Notes under the pieces: model-generated | Database searches by the model: none | Told to the model about the DNA's origin: nothing | The model's input: only the letters and a program-made list of their open reading frames with translations | In this document: one piece after another, positions 8,874 through 18,389 of the stretch | Layout: every line of letters starts with the position of its first letter | Position numbering within the stretch: the first letter of the stretch is position 1 | NCBI GenBank assembly: GCA_031761405.1 | Contig: JASEVX010000013.1 | Span: forward strand, 34,352,458 to 34,416,457 | Source of the DNA: Serripes groenlandicus | Taxonomy: Eukaryota > Mollusca > Bivalvia > Cardiida > Cardiidae | Length of the DNA stretch: 64,000 nt | Direction of reading: 5' to 3' | Translations under genes and position numbers: made by a program

Positions 8874-9341
8874 GTATGTTGCCTGTCCTTGTTGTTTTTC
8901 ACATAGACGGCGAGTACTGGTTAGGTCTCCAGGAAGCAGACATCAAGCGTGATCTATATAATTTTATAGCTTGTTTCGCAATCGATGAAAAATAAATAAG
9001 TTTAAACTTAACTGGATTATGTCTCATTCGGTCTTTATTTTAATTTTGTTAAGTTGAACATTATATTGCGTTGCTCGAAAATCTATATGTCGAGAGACTT
9101 TTAGTTTGACGTCATTTATTTAAAAGATAAAGACCCACGCAGTTGGAAAACTCATGAACGCGTCTTAAAAATTCGACAATAATTTGAGGTCGTTGCTCAG
9201 GTGTATGATAGATTTGTTGAGCCGTGTTTGATCAAATGGTGTTGTATTTTTCGTTCAAATTCATATATATATATATATTTATGCAGAAGTCCTTATCTGT
9301 ATTATGACAAATAAGATTAAGGTCGAATAAAAACACGTTTA
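8874..9341. other. Intron, AT-rich; (AT)n tract at 9264-9279
   Basis: No gene seen. A short TA dinucleotide run lies near 9264-9279. Confidence 0.5.
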
Positions 9342-9480
9342 ACTCTTTCAGCGCCACAGGCAATATTGACGTTTTTGCAAACAATACAGATTCAGGTGAG
9401 TCAGCTCGTAACGAGCTGTCTCACCTGAAATCAGCATTGTTTGCCTTTTAGTTGCCAAAATAAAAAACTTTTGAGAAATG
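9342..9480. repeat. Foldback hairpin repeat, copy 2
   Basis: Same family as 520-660. TTCAGGTGAGTCAGCTCGT pairs with ACGAGCTGTCTCACCTGAA (one mismatch), and outer arms AAACAATACAGA / TCAGCATTGTTT extend it (9379-9442). Confidence 0.8.
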
Positions 9481-10147
9481 GACACACCCGATTTTGAACA
9501 TGGAAGAGTCTACTTTAAACAATTCGGCGCGAAAGCGCTAGTATGCTTTTATGACATCCACACAGTTTCAGCAGAGCCGAGTGTATAGGTCAGATAGACC
9601 TAAATGTATCTACTGACAAAAACGATTGTTTAAATTCTAGTTTACACCTACATATAAACAACAAAACATGGCCGATGGGGGCTTAGGCGCTCGGCCGAAG
9701 TACAACAGTTCTGAATACAATGCAAATGCGTCGAGAGTTCGAATCACACCAAATATTCCTTTTTGTAACAAATATACTTTTTTTCTTGTAAAAATTAGAA
9801 GTGTATAAGGATTAGTATTAACTCAATTTCATTAAACACAGACCTTCGCTGCAGTAGGAATCGCTCGTTTAGATCTGAAAATTCCTTTTATAGGTCGTCT
9901 CAAATTGATACTATATGTATATACATACAGCGAAGTATTTTCCTCATTAACTGTTGTCCGATTTCGTGTAGCTTCAGCGGCCGTATAACGCTGATCCATC
10001 TCGTCCCACACTTTGCTCTGTGGGCAGTAATCGAAGGAAACAGAAGATCAGGATAATACGTCGACGTTGTTTTGTTTTTGATAACATTATCATGGTAAAA
10101 GCTTATAGATTCAGAATATGTAAAGAAGTGAAAATGTTCAATTTGAG
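9481..10147. other. Intron, no clear feature
   Basis: Contains a weak tRNA-like stretch at about 9665-9750 (a 'gagttcgaatcacacc' B-box-like motif) that I could not place in a family. Otherwise nothing recognised. Confidence 0.4.
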
Positions 10148-10651
10148 CACAGTGTTGATTTGCTAATGCGTTGGCTTATATGGTCTTTGTCCACAAGTGG
10201 TCTTTAACTGCCGGGTAATTTATGCAGAAATGAGTAACTAGGAAACTATCAATGTGGATACTGAGCAGGGGCGTAGCTTTGCAATAATCAATGTGTAGAC
10301 CGTCTCGTGAGAAAATCATCATTGTGGACTCTGCGTAAAGTATCGACCCGGATCAGCCTAAGCATGCCACACAGGCCTACCCGGATAGACACTTTTCGCC
10401 TCCTGTAGAGTTTCTGTTTCAGGAATAACTACTCTATACATCTATCCCCCTAAGACGGAATGTGTCGGCCGGACAGCGCAGGCTGATATGGTCGATACAT
10501 TACGCAGATGTCTATCGCCGCAGCTGCATTTTGGGGGCATTTTGAGAAAAAATGTGTAGACACGTGCCTACAGTTCGTAAAGGGAGCTACGCCCCTGCTG
10601 AGAACAGAGAATCGCTATTCCAAGGTGGTCTTAAGCACAGGTATCACTGTA
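10148..10651. mobile_element. MITE-1 copy, split by a second MITE
   Basis: The two outer parts (10148-10265 and 10598-10651) align to MITE-1 at 175-354: 'atggtctttgtccacaagtggtctttaactgccgggtaatttatgcagaaa' and 'agaatcgctattccaaggtggtcttaagcacaggtatcactgta'. The middle is a later insertion. Confidence 0.7.
10266..10597. mobile_element. MITE with CAGGGGCGTAGCT termini, 5-bp TSD CTGAG
   Basis: Left end CAGGGGCGTAGCT and right end AGCTACGCCCCTG are perfect 13-bp inverted repeats. CTGAG flanks both sides (10261-10265, 10598-10602), and the uninterrupted MITE-1 has that site once. CAGGGG termini resemble hAT elements, though hAT usually makes 8-bp duplications. An inner palindromic module (gagaaaatcatcattgtggactctgcg...) is shared with the shorter MITEs at 15735, 17772 and 41757. 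Inverted relatives lie at 16988-17330 and 42991-43333. Confidence 0.75.
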
Positions 10652-10769
10652 TATATATAAATGGTAATAAGAAACATACTTAAAAGTGTGCAAACCTAGA
10701 CTTCGTTATTCTTACTTGTTCTCTAAGTTTCAGGTATTCTTTGCGAATATAGTATGTTTTTATTTTCAG

Positions 10770-10869
10770 GCTGGTGCATACCTATTTCTCTGGAGTGATT
10801 GGTACACTGGCGCCTGGACGGGACCGTGTGTCTCAATTATTGAACTCGTTGTATTCTGTTGGATTTATG
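10770..10869 (+). CDS. SLC6 exon i: TM10
   Basis: Acceptor tattttcag; encodes AGAYLFLWSDWYTGAWTGPC then VSIIELVVFCWIY and a split Gly, donor G|GTAAAT (phase 1). Matches G-G-x-Y-x-F-x-L-x-D-x-Y-x-x-x-x...E...V.W.YG of SLC6 TM10. Confidence 0.92.
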
Positions 10870-10959
10870 GTAAATCTGGACTTACCTGCTTCAATCATTG
10901 CATTATCGGGTAAGGCTTACACCAATTAAGGCGATGCCCTTTAGACATGGTGTAGCACT

Positions 10960-11100
10960 ACAATACAATACAATACAATATCTTTATTTGTAATATAAGG
11001 CTTCTGGCCCACAATACATATAAAATCTAACAAAGAAATAAGTGTATTCATTGTTATGTGATTTAACAAAGTATTGACATCTTTTAATTTATTCAGTCTG
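10960..11100 (-). mobile_element. LINE 3' tail, minus strand
   Basis: On the minus strand: '...gtgggccagaagccttatattacaaataaagatattgtattgtattg'. A GGCC-loop-GGCC-type hairpin followed by a (TATTG)n tail is the same layout as the end of the LINE at 31052-31093. A 5'-truncated insertion; its upstream limit is not clear. Confidence 0.5.
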
Positions 11101-12043
11101 TTTCTTTAGATGTTTCCAAATATTTATATATTTTCTTGATTGAGATTGTTAAAAAACTAGCCAATATAAAAATTAAACAGATGATGTGTTGATGGTTTAT
11201 TTTACCAGTCAAGCAAGAAAAGGTGTAGATCCAATCGGTGTAACCTTTCAAACTCCGGAAACAGTTTGCTTCTTTATTCGGGCTCGCCTCTATACTGGTA
11301 ACACAGGATCACAAACTTTGTTCCGGCAATCAAAATATTAGCTTCGATACAGATATACCTGTACCACAGTCTGATGGCACAACAATATAACCTACTTTAT
11401 GTATACACAAATATGACGGTCAAAGTTAAAATACACCAAATAAATTCCTTCTTTGTTTCCATGTAAATCGATCAGTTTCAGTCATCAATTGTCACACTTT
11501 TAAAGCGTTTCTCATGTAGAATATCATATATCATTGAAAAGAGTTACCTCTAAGCTTTAAAACGATCGAAAGAAAATTGGGGATCATGCATTATGCAAGA
11601 AAGAATTCACCAGGCGAAAATGGTTACCCTCATTTTGGACTAAATCGGGACTGGACAAAACCGGTTTTTAGCATTCTCTACTTTCACTTTTAAACAAGGT
11701 CAAACTACTTAAAGTGATCAAATGAATAATTTCCAGTGCATCCTATACACATTTACAATGAATTTAAATGTAATATATTTAATGCATTCTGGTGTTGTTA
11801 TATACTCATTTCTATGCAAACAACGTTTGTTTAGGGACTATTTGGTAGATCAGCATGACCGCTGAAGTACATCTGTAGTAGCTTACTTGTTTTTGTTTTA
11901 TTTGTATTTAACGCCGTTTTCATCTGTTCTCATACAAACATTACAATCACCCATTATAACTAGGTGTCTAAGAAAGTATAGACTAGATAAGCAGGGGTCA
12001 AACCTTCCGAGTTTTTAGCTTTCTGTGTATGTGTAATGAACTA
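11101..12043. other. Intron, nothing recognised
   Basis: About 0.9 kb of AT-rich intron. No coding region, clear repeat or RNA gene seen. Confidence 0.45.
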
Positions 12044-12328
12044 GGGTCCAATTCAACAAACTATGATTAGCGCTTAGTAATACTTAAATACTTTAAAGCA
12101 TATTTCATCATTTTTGTTTCCGTTATATTCTGTAAAACATGAACGTTTGAATGTTTTTAAGTAGATGACTAAGTTGACATCAATAGTTAGTTACCTTGCT
12201 GACTTACAATACGTGTAAAGAAATCATTTAAATTTGGCGCTTTTATTAGGGAAACCAAAAATGATGAAAAGTGCTTTTAAGTATTTAAGTATTACTTAGC
12301 ACTCAGTCAGGTTGGTGGAATTGGAATC
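12044..12328. mobile_element. Foldback MITE with ~75-bp inverted ends
   Basis: The left arm (ggtccaattcaacaaac..., TTAGCGCTTAGTAATACTTA, aatactt, catcatttttgtttcc) pairs with the right arm ending 'ggtggaattggaatc', whose complement reads TGAGTGCTAAGTAATACTTA and so on. Short unpaired centre, no ORF. Ends about 38 bp before exon j. Confidence 0.8.
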
Positions 12329-12366
12329 TGGAAATATCAATTTTGTTTGTACATGTACGTTTTCAG

Positions 12367-12467
12367 GCATAGACCGACTTTCGTACGATTTTTCCCTCAT
12401 GAACGGACGTGCGATATCGCCGTTAATGAGGGCGTTACTCGGCTTTGTGGCCCCAGTGGCAGTCCTT
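12367..12467 (+). CDS. SLC6 exon j: TM11
   Basis: Completes Gly, then IDRLSYDFSLMNGRAISPLM and RALLGFVAPVAVL, donor CTT|GTGAGT (phase 0). Corresponds to Y-G-x-D-R-F...D...M.G..P......C....P. It is the last exon before the tandemly duplicated region, so it exists once in this window. Confidence 0.9.
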
Positions 12468-12870
12468 GTGAGTATTTATTGTTTGAAAGACCTGTGCTAG
12501 CGGACACCAGTTAAGCAACCAGCTTATGGGTAATCAAAAAAAAAAGTGCTTTATGTTTTTTTTTGTGTGTGTGTGAAGTCTCCTGTGATCAGTAGAAGAA
12601 GCAATTTTACTTTGGCATAGACGACGTGTAATCAGTCTGAGATGACTGCATTCGACCCGAAACTGCAATGTGACACCTAAGCCCTCAATAGTCCTGGCCA
12701 ATCACAAATTATAATTGAAATTTCAAGTCTTTTTCTGTCACAGTTGTTCTATGTAATATTCCGTGAGATTTATACGGCGTATGGGCGAACAATAAAACCC
12801 TTCATCAGACTCTGCGGATGAGCAGGTTGATCCGGATCTTCCCTATCTGCAAAAACAAACAAGACGGACG
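12468..12870. other. Intron, start; single-copy part
   Basis: Contains an A/T homopolymer and (TG)n stretch at 12537-12576. A MITE-like piece 'ctctgcggatgagcaggttgatccgg' is at 12811-12836. Homology to units 2 and 3 begins after it. Confidence 0.5.
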
Positions 12871-13159
12871 ACGTTCGTGATGTGTTTCATTGTACAGCGG
12901 ACTTTGCCTAACATTCCAGCAAGTGAACTTTCGAGATTGTCGTTTATCTAGAACCAATTCCTGGAACTGATCTATCTTTTGGAAGCAGCGTAGCAGCAGT
13001 ACGAGCAATCAGAACTACTGCTGCGCTGATGCCTATATCATTTTCCACATACAACAAATCTGCAGCAGACGACTTGTGGAAAATCTCTTTTAATGTAAGA
13101 TTAATTATTAATAGTTGGGTCCAGCACCTCAATCCCGTGACCATTCTCCGGCTAACATG

Positions 13160-13470
13160 TTTTGACCATTGATATGACTTATATTGACCTTTTATAACAC
13201 AATTTAGAAATCAGCCCCCTAACAAAAATGCCGGCATTTTTTGGTAGGAGGCCAAAATCAAAATGGCCGCCGGCGCCATCTTGAAAATGAACCAGAGCAC
13301 CTAGAATCAAGTATAAATACACCTTTTCCACTAAATAAACCATGAGGATTCCGATTCCGACAGTTTGACGTTTAAACATCATTTTGACAAAAATATCCAA
13401 GATGGCCGCCAACACCATCTTGAAAAATACCTTTTGAACCAGAGCGCATAGAATCAAGTATAAATGCCTC
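13160..13470. repeat. Unit-1-specific insertion with two ~130-bp repeats
   Basis: 'aaaatggccgccggcgccatcttgaaaatgaaccagagcacctagaatcaagtataaatacacc' is repeated as 'aagatggccgccaacaccatcttgaaaa..accagagcgcatagaatcaagtataaatgcctc'. Units 2 and 3 lack the block at the equivalent place (near 38920 and 63350). Both copies contain the motif AAGATGG/CCATCTT next to GGCCGCC. Confidence 0.65.
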
Positions 13471-13684
13471 TTTTTGTTTCAATGTATTTAAAAGCCGCAT
13501 GATGCAGAGACGTCAGAAAAGTTATATATGGGGAAAGGGGAATATGGCTTGCTGTTTATTATAACAAATGTGTATAAATTGATTCCAAAGCTGACAATAC
13601 AATATTGAATGAAGCACTCGAAGTAATTAATCCCCTACCACTTGGAGTTATCGCGAGCCGAGTGTTCAGTTCATGGGAAACAGT

Positions 13685-14005
13685 GCACATTGACCTTCTG
13701 AACAATGTAAGATCAGAAAGTACATATGTTCCGTCTAGACGCTACACGGGTAGACAGTAGCTTCAGTGACAGTTATAGAACCAGTTGAGATGCACAGGGA
13801 ACAATGTACATATACCCCCATCTTATCAGACGCTACACAGGTTGACAGTAACTTCGAATTTATGATTTAGTAAACAATATAGTACCAGCTGAGATGCACA
13901 GGGAACAGTGTACATCTGCTCCGTCTTATTAGAAGCTACTCAGTTCTGCAAGTCTTAGTAAAAAATAATAGGACCAGTTGAGATGCACAGGGAACAATGT
14001 CAAAA
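13685..14005. repeat. 101-bp minisatellite, unit 1 (about 3 copies)
   Basis: Copies of 'accagttgagatgcacagggaac(a)atgtacatctg...cttatcagacgctacacaggttgacagtagcttcgaa' with gagatgcacaggg at about 13787, 13891 and 13980. The same array has about 9 copies in unit 2 (39182-40005) and continues past the window end in unit 3. It ends about 55 bp before exon k. Confidence 0.85.
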
Positions 14006-14060
14006 GCCAACTTGTACACTTTCCGATGGATTGGCTAATAGCATTATGTTTGTTTTTCAG

Positions 14061-14228
14061 CTGATTTTCCTAACAAGCATAGCTAAATTTGTTCCACCAT
14101 CGTACGGGGATTATGCGTATCCGTATGCTGCCCAGGCTCTAGGCTGGGTGCTTGTACTGTTTGCCTTATTCCCTGTCTTCTATAAGAGTGTTGTGCTTCT
14201 CAGGAGCGAACGGGGAACCATTCTACAG
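14061..14228 (+). CDS. SLC6 exon k (unit 1): TM12
   Basis: Acceptor tgtttttcag, 56 codons in phase 0, donor CAG|GTATGA. Encodes LIFLTSIAKFVPPSYGDYAY then PYAAQALGWVLVLFALFPVF and YKSVVLLRSERGTILQ. The Y-P-x-x-A-x-x-L-G-W motif at the start of TM12 is typical of SLC6. Unit 2 holds a second intact copy at 40067-40234 with several amino-acid differences. Confidence 0.93.
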
Positions 14229-14890
14229 GTATGATATCAAACTTATTAATGTTGTTTTCTTGTTTTCACATAATTTCCAATATTCATCACTTAAGTATTG
14301 TTCTTGAGTGTCATGTAATACCGTGTGTTTTCTTTTAATGTGATATTTCTATTTATTATATACCTACACATTTTCCGGCGCAACTGCATGCAGATGACCC
14401 TGCTCAGTTCATGTCCGACGGATTAAAATGTCAAATACGGTATCGAATATGAAAATGGAACGTCACTGAAATATGATTTATCCGATATAGCAATTGTCCA
14501 TGCCCCTCGTAGAACAATACTAAAACCTGTATCACTACTGCAACATAATATTCCCTATTTATTGTATGAAACATGTTGGTTTTAAATTACTGTTAATAAA
14601 ACTGTAGCAAATGTCAGTAAATTGACGTTGGGTGAAAAACAACATGTTGTATCTCTCTTGCTCTGGTTAGATTGTGTATTATAATAAATGAGAACTCTAC
14701 AATAGGTATTTGAAAACATTTTGGGTTTAAGATATTTTCTCTTTCTTTCACTTTATTTCTACATAAGTATTAAAGGAATTGAAAACATTACGACTGCTGT
14801 TAACGCGGTAAAATGCGTCTGCAATTTAGAAACGGTTAATTGAGTATCGATTGATCCCGCATATAACGGCATTGTCTCAATTTATTACAG
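14229..14890. other. Last intron, unit 1
   Basis: AT-rich, no repeat recognised. Collinear with 40235-40930 in unit 2, with small indels; unit 2 carries an extra 'gcagagacatatttatatgtctctgaatacgg' hairpin-like piece at about 40447. Confidence 0.6.
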
Positions 14891-15085
14891 AAACTAAAAA
14901 ATGTGTTAAAACCAAACGATGGATGGGGATCAAGAAACGAAGAATCTCACTCAGAATGTATACGGTCGAGCACAAAGTTTAGTAAGCGGTCGTACAAAGA
15001 CCTGCTTCATTATAATGTGTTCGGACGATACCGGAGAACAAACGGGATATCAAGGGAAAGAACTCAAGAAGTAGAATTATTATAA
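14891..15085 (+). CDS. SLC6 exon l (unit 1): cytoplasmic C-tail and stop
   Basis: Acceptor tttattacag, 64 codons then TAA. Begins KLKNVLKPNDGWGSRNEESH, matching the post-TM12 'L..P..DWGP' element, and continues with a basic tail (KFSKRSYKDLLHYNVFGRYR) ending QEVELL. The hydrophobic end could be a PDZ ligand, but that is speculation. A second copy is at 40931-41125. Confidence 0.92.
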   Translation, partial: KLKNVLKPNDGWGSRNEESHSECIRSSTKFSKRSYKDLLHYNVFGRYRRTNGISRERTQEVELL

Positions 15086-15359
15086 ATCACGTTGCAGTGA
15101 TATCCCTTGTATAAATCCCGATGTATGTATAGACTTATTGAAGGGTCACAATTTTCAAACGACAAGAGCTTTTTAAATATTTCCTTTTGGTTAAAACCAA
15201 GCGAAACAGCACCCAATTCGATTGAACATAAATTGATCAAACTGTCCTACTTAACAAGGTTTTCACATGCAATCAATAGTTCGATTTTTCCATCATATAC
15301 AAAATAGTTCTAAATCAAAATTAGTGTAATTTTAATTTCCAAGTGTGTTGTAGCAGTTT
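15086..15359 (+). other. Probable 3' UTR of the SLC6 gene, unit 1
   Basis: Follows the stop codon directly and is conserved in unit 2 (41126-41400). No clear AATAAA in this stretch; an AATAAA occurs at about 15491, inside the next repeat, so the true 3' end is uncertain. Confidence 0.45.
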
Positions 15360-15605
15360 TACCCTTTCCCACATTCCAACGCATTTTGAAGCATCTGCAG
15401 CTAATAATGTTTAAACAGTGTGATCAAATGAGATATTGCTGGTCATCACAAGCACATTCTTCGTTTATCACAATGCTTTTAACTCTAATCAATAAATGTC
15501 ACTTCATTTATATACATTTTCCATATTTTTGCAAAAATAATTTCAAAGTTGTCTGCTGCAGATTTTTTATACGAGCGAAATATTCTAAATGTAAGAACTA
15601 GTTAT
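15360..15605. repeat. 'CAGCAGACGACTT' family dispersed repeat
   Basis: 'accctttcccacattccaacgcattttgaagcatctgcag' starts it and 'caaagttgtctgctgcagatttttt' ends it in inverted sense, so it is a palindromic element. Unit 2 counterpart at 41400-41640. Confidence 0.6.
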
Positions 15606-15734
15606 GAATGATTCTGGAAAAAGATTTTCAATACTTTCCTAAAGACTGTTGCGGAAGGTTTAATATTGGAGTTGAAAGCCGTTTTAATTATTTTTTCAGA
15701 TATATCACGGTGGCTAATTCACCGAGTTAGCCGC

Positions 15735-15960
15735 CCCACGAGAAAACCAACATTGTGGACTCTGCGGAAGGTATCGACCCGTATCAAACTAAGCATGCCG
15801 TACAGGCAAACCCCGAAGGCATTTTCACCTCCAGTGTATTTTTTGTTTCAGGAATCATTTCTATATATACCTCTTCCCCCCTGAGACGGAATGTGTGGGC
15901 CCGGATTAGCCTGATCTGGGTCGACACATTACGCATATGTTCTCTTGGGACGGCTCAAGT
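15735..15960. mobile_element. MITE, degenerate (ACGAGAAAACCAAC family)
   Basis: Left end 'cacgagaaaaccaacattgtggactctgcgg' is intact; the right end has decayed to 'gcatatgttctcttgggac'. The centre (tgtttcaggaatcatttct...gagacggaatgtg) matches the complete element at 17772-18000. Unit 2 counterpart at 41757-41962 has the opposite pattern: right end kept, left part deleted. Confidence 0.7.
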
Positions 15961-16014
15961 GTGTTTTTCCTGTTTTTTCTCTCACCTGTATTCCACGCAA
16001 CATTCTTCCCGCGT

Positions 16015-16280
16015 GCTACGATAGCTCAGTCGGTATCGACGTGCGCTGTCAATCAAAGGGTTGTGAGTTCGAATCCTAGCTCAGCCAACATTCCTTCCGC
16101 CGTTTGACAAGAGTCATTTTGAATAGAGTCATTCGTCTTTCACAAATGGGCTAACGGTCTACGTGGAAAAGTAGCCAGTTGCTTTGAAAGTATTTTGTGT
16201 CGAGTACCTGTGTGATGAATAGGTGAACAAGTCGCCGTGATATGACTTTAAAATTGTTGAAAACGGCTTTAAACCCAGAT
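16015..16280 (+). mobile_element. tRNA-derived SINE, best copy, unit 1
   Basis: A-box TAGCTCAGTCGG (16022-16033), B-box GGTTGTGAGTTCGAATCC (16059-16076), conserved body 'cagccaacattccttccgccgtttgacaagagtcat' and tail 'cgccgtgatatgactttaaaattgttgaaaacggctttaaaccc'. The head is tRNA-like, but it is fused to a long body repeated elsewhere in the window, so it is a SINE and not a tRNA gene. Confidence 0.8.
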
Positions 16281-16987
16281 CAGTCAACTTTCAATATTAA
16301 CATCAAACAACAGGAACCAGTCACAAAAATAAATATTTGATTTGAAATATTATATCAGTGATAAGGAGTCTTCTTGTTTCGGCGTCTCATAAATGCCTGT
16401 TTGAGTGAAGCATGGTGAAGTACACTTCTATATATATACGTTTGCCAGAAATAGCTTTCTATAAAAGCAAACAGTGAACATTTGAGAGATTGTGCACAGT
16501 CTCTCCAGAATAAGATAGAAGATGAGTCTCATTTTCCTTTCGTCTGCAACCAATATGATCATATCAGTTTATATTAAAATAAATTTCACCATGTCCAAAA
16601 ATGTCTTGAATTGGCCAAAAATATAAAGTACGCTTTAGAAACAAGAAATAACTAAATAAACAATTTGAAAAAGTGATTAGGCTAACAATATCGATATTTT
16701 TTAAATTGTATTGTTTATATGAATACACCAATCTCCCTTCCATATACCACTTTGCTTATTGTTTATTTGAAAGGTGACACGTCATGTAAGTATTTGTTAA
16801 ATTATGTGTTATGAATAGAAGCTGTATTAGCGTATGTCAATACAAAATTGTCTTGTATTGTCTTGTGAACAGTAACAGAAGGTTATATACCCCTCCTATA
16901 CTCGTTTTAAATATTCAGAAATAAAACAGATTTGCGTTAACATTATTTTGTCGTCTTTCGATAACCTTTTAACAGTTGGAACCGACC
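16281..16987. other. Intergenic, zone where unit 1/unit 2 similarity rises
   Basis: No gene. Base differences from unit 2 (42286-42990) are frequent up to about 16440 and again around 16740-16830, then become rare. This is the candidate crossover or conversion border. Confidence 0.5.
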
Positions 16988-17330
16988 CAGGTGCGTGGCT
17001 CCCTTTAGGCACGGTAGGCACGTGCCTATACATTTGTTCTCAAAATGCCCCTAAAACGCAGCTGCGGCGATAGACATCTGCGTAATGTATCGACCAGATC
17101 AACCTGCGCAGACTGATCCGGCTGACACATTCCGTCTTAGGGGGATAGATGTATAGAGTAGTTATTCCTGAAACAGAAAATCCATGGGAGGCGAAAAGTG
17201 TCGTACCGCGTAGGCCTGTGTGGCATGCTTACATGTAGGCTGATCCGGGTAGATAATTTGCGCAGAGTCCACAATGTTGATTTTCTCACGAGACGGCCTT
17301 CACATTGATTATTACAAAGCTACGCCCCTG
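16988..17330. mobile_element. MITE with CAGGGGCGTAGCT-type ends, unit 1
   Basis: Left CAGGTGCGTGGCTCCC (diverged) and right AAAGCTACGCCCCTG; internally the reverse complement of 10266-10597. Flanks CGACC / CAACC agree with a 5-bp target duplication with one mismatch. Confidence 0.7.
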
Positions 17331-17539
17331 CAACCATGTGAAGTATGTGGAATTAGCACATCTGCGCCCTTTGTTAAAGGCCACCTTTGAACAGCGATTC
17401 CCTATATATAGCAACCACACTTTAAGTTTCCCATTTATTAATTATCTGCATGAAATACCCTGCACTGAAATACAGTCTGTGACCAAGTATCATATTGTTG
17501 TGTTCCCAGTGGTGGTGTTTATAGACAGGTTTCAGTGTA
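17331..17539 (-). mobile_element. MITE-1 relative, minus strand, unit 1
   Basis: On the minus strand: 'tacactgaaacctgtctataaacaccaccactgggaacacaacaatatg...gggaatcgctgttcaaaggtggcctttaac', the same order as 175-354. Its far end is not cleanly defined because it abuts the neighbouring MITE. Confidence 0.6.
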
Positions 17540-17552
17540 TACTGTCGACCGT

Positions 17553-17768
17553 CTCGTTTGTGTAGTGGTCGGAGCGTCCGCCTTGGGGAGCAGGTGATCA
17601 GGATTCGATCTCCGTTCAGTTCATACCAAAGAATTTAAACATGGAAGTAATGGCTTCCCCGTCATAGTGCTCAGGGTTGCGGGACTGAAGAGCTTTGCGA
17701 CTGATGTATCGGTGTCAGGATAAATATTACTCTCGAAACGACGCGATGATATAACTGAAATAAGCCAG
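17553..17768 (+). mobile_element. tRNA-derived SINE, second type, unit 1
   Basis: A-box-like TGTAGTGGTCGGAGCG (17561-17576) and B-box GTGATCAGGATTCGATCTCC (17594-17613), then 'taccaaagaatttaaa..ggaagtaatggcttcc' and 'ggtgtcaggataaat', ending 'gatgatataactgaaataagcc'. The tail is cut by the following MITE. Confidence 0.65.
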
Positions 17769-17771
17769 TCG

Positions 17772-18000
17772 ACGAGAAAACCAACATTATGGACTCTGCG
17801 TAAAGTATCGACCCGGGTCAGCCTTAGCATGCCTCGAAGGCTAACCCGGACAGACACTGTTTGCCTCCTGTGGATGTTCTGTTTCAGGAATCATTACTCT
17901 ATGCCTCCATCCCCCCCCCCCGAGACGGAATGTGTCGGCCCGGATTAGCATGTTCGGCCTGTGATACATTACGCGGAGTCCATAATGTTGGTTTTCTCGT
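17772..18000. mobile_element. MITE with >=32-bp TIRs (ACGAGAAAACCAAC), unit 1
   Basis: Left ACGAGAAAACCAACATTATG-GACTCTGCGTAA and the right end are inverted repeats with one mismatch over 32 bases. A poly-C tract in the middle is 12-13 C long here and about half that in unit 2 (43775-43999). Non-coding. Confidence 0.85.
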
Positions 18001-18094
18001 GGAATGTCTCAAATAGTGTTCGAAACACCGTAGAACACAATTCAAACATTCTGTTGGCTGCTCAACTGGACGTTTGCTCTTGATATCAACCAAT

Positions 18095-18245
18095 ATGCAT
18101 TCCGATGCGTCTGCAGTAGAAGACTTTAGAAAACATTATGACAAAAGACGAAATTGCTTATTATGAACAATGTTTCCCTTTTCCACAATGCTTTGAACTA
18201 TTTTCCGTAATAACATTTTAATTTATAGAGATGTTCCATGTTTGT
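18095..18245. repeat. 'CAGCAGACGACTT' family dispersed repeat
   Basis: 'gcattccgatgcgtctgcagtagaagactttagaaaacattatgacaaaagacgaaattgcttattatgaacaatg': same motif order as other copies. Unit 2 copy around 44094-44244. Confidence 0.55.
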
Positions 18246-18389
18246 CTCCCAGATGTTTTGAAAGTCATCAGCTGCATATTTGCTGTATGTGGGAATGGGT
18301 AAATATTGTTTTCGAAATTTGTTTAGTAATATCACGGCTGCCAGTTTCACCTAATCGTTTGTTTCCTGGCTATCTCTCACCAGAACTCC

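Larger units (their letters stand above)
1..15085 (+). other. SLC6-family transporter gene, 3' portion (12 exons)
   Basis: Gene-level entry. Exons at 1-67, 1674-2022, 2500-2632, 4191-4325, 4989-5092, 6490-6614, 7352-7464, 8742-8873, 10770-10869, 12367-12467, 14061-14228 and 14891-15085 all have AG/GT borders (the last ends in a stop). Their lengths sum to 1722 nt, giving one open frame of 573 residues. The order of landmarks is that of SLC6 transporters: end of TM2, TM3 with NSFQSPLPWATCNNEWNT, a glycosylated EL2 ending in EEFW, SSGI, LPGAMDG, TM6-TM12. SLC6 proteins are plasma-membrane Na+-coupled carriers for amino acids or monoamines. The NEWNT/SSGI signatures recall the glycine/proline transporter branch, but the substrate cannot be read from sequence. 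TM1 and most of TM2 lie outside the window. Confidence 0.93.

Noticed and set aside
8720..8995. 91-codon ORF overlapping the TM9 exon in another frame
   Set aside because: The SLC6 frame (LVPFEMIVQ...) is clearly the coding one; this is an overlapping shadow running into the intron.
15755..16024. ORFs across 15666-16024 and 41686-42163
   Set aside because: They read through MITE and SINE sequence and have no independent support.
16018..16080. Functional tRNA gene
   Set aside because: A and B boxes are good, but the head is fused to a body and tail repeated elsewhere and shows no complete cloverleaf that I could pair; it is a SINE. Same for 3060, 8335, 17553 and 18520.
17305..17565. 86-codon ORF identical in both units
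   Set aside because: It spans a MITE end and the minus-strand MITE-1 copy; chance frame.
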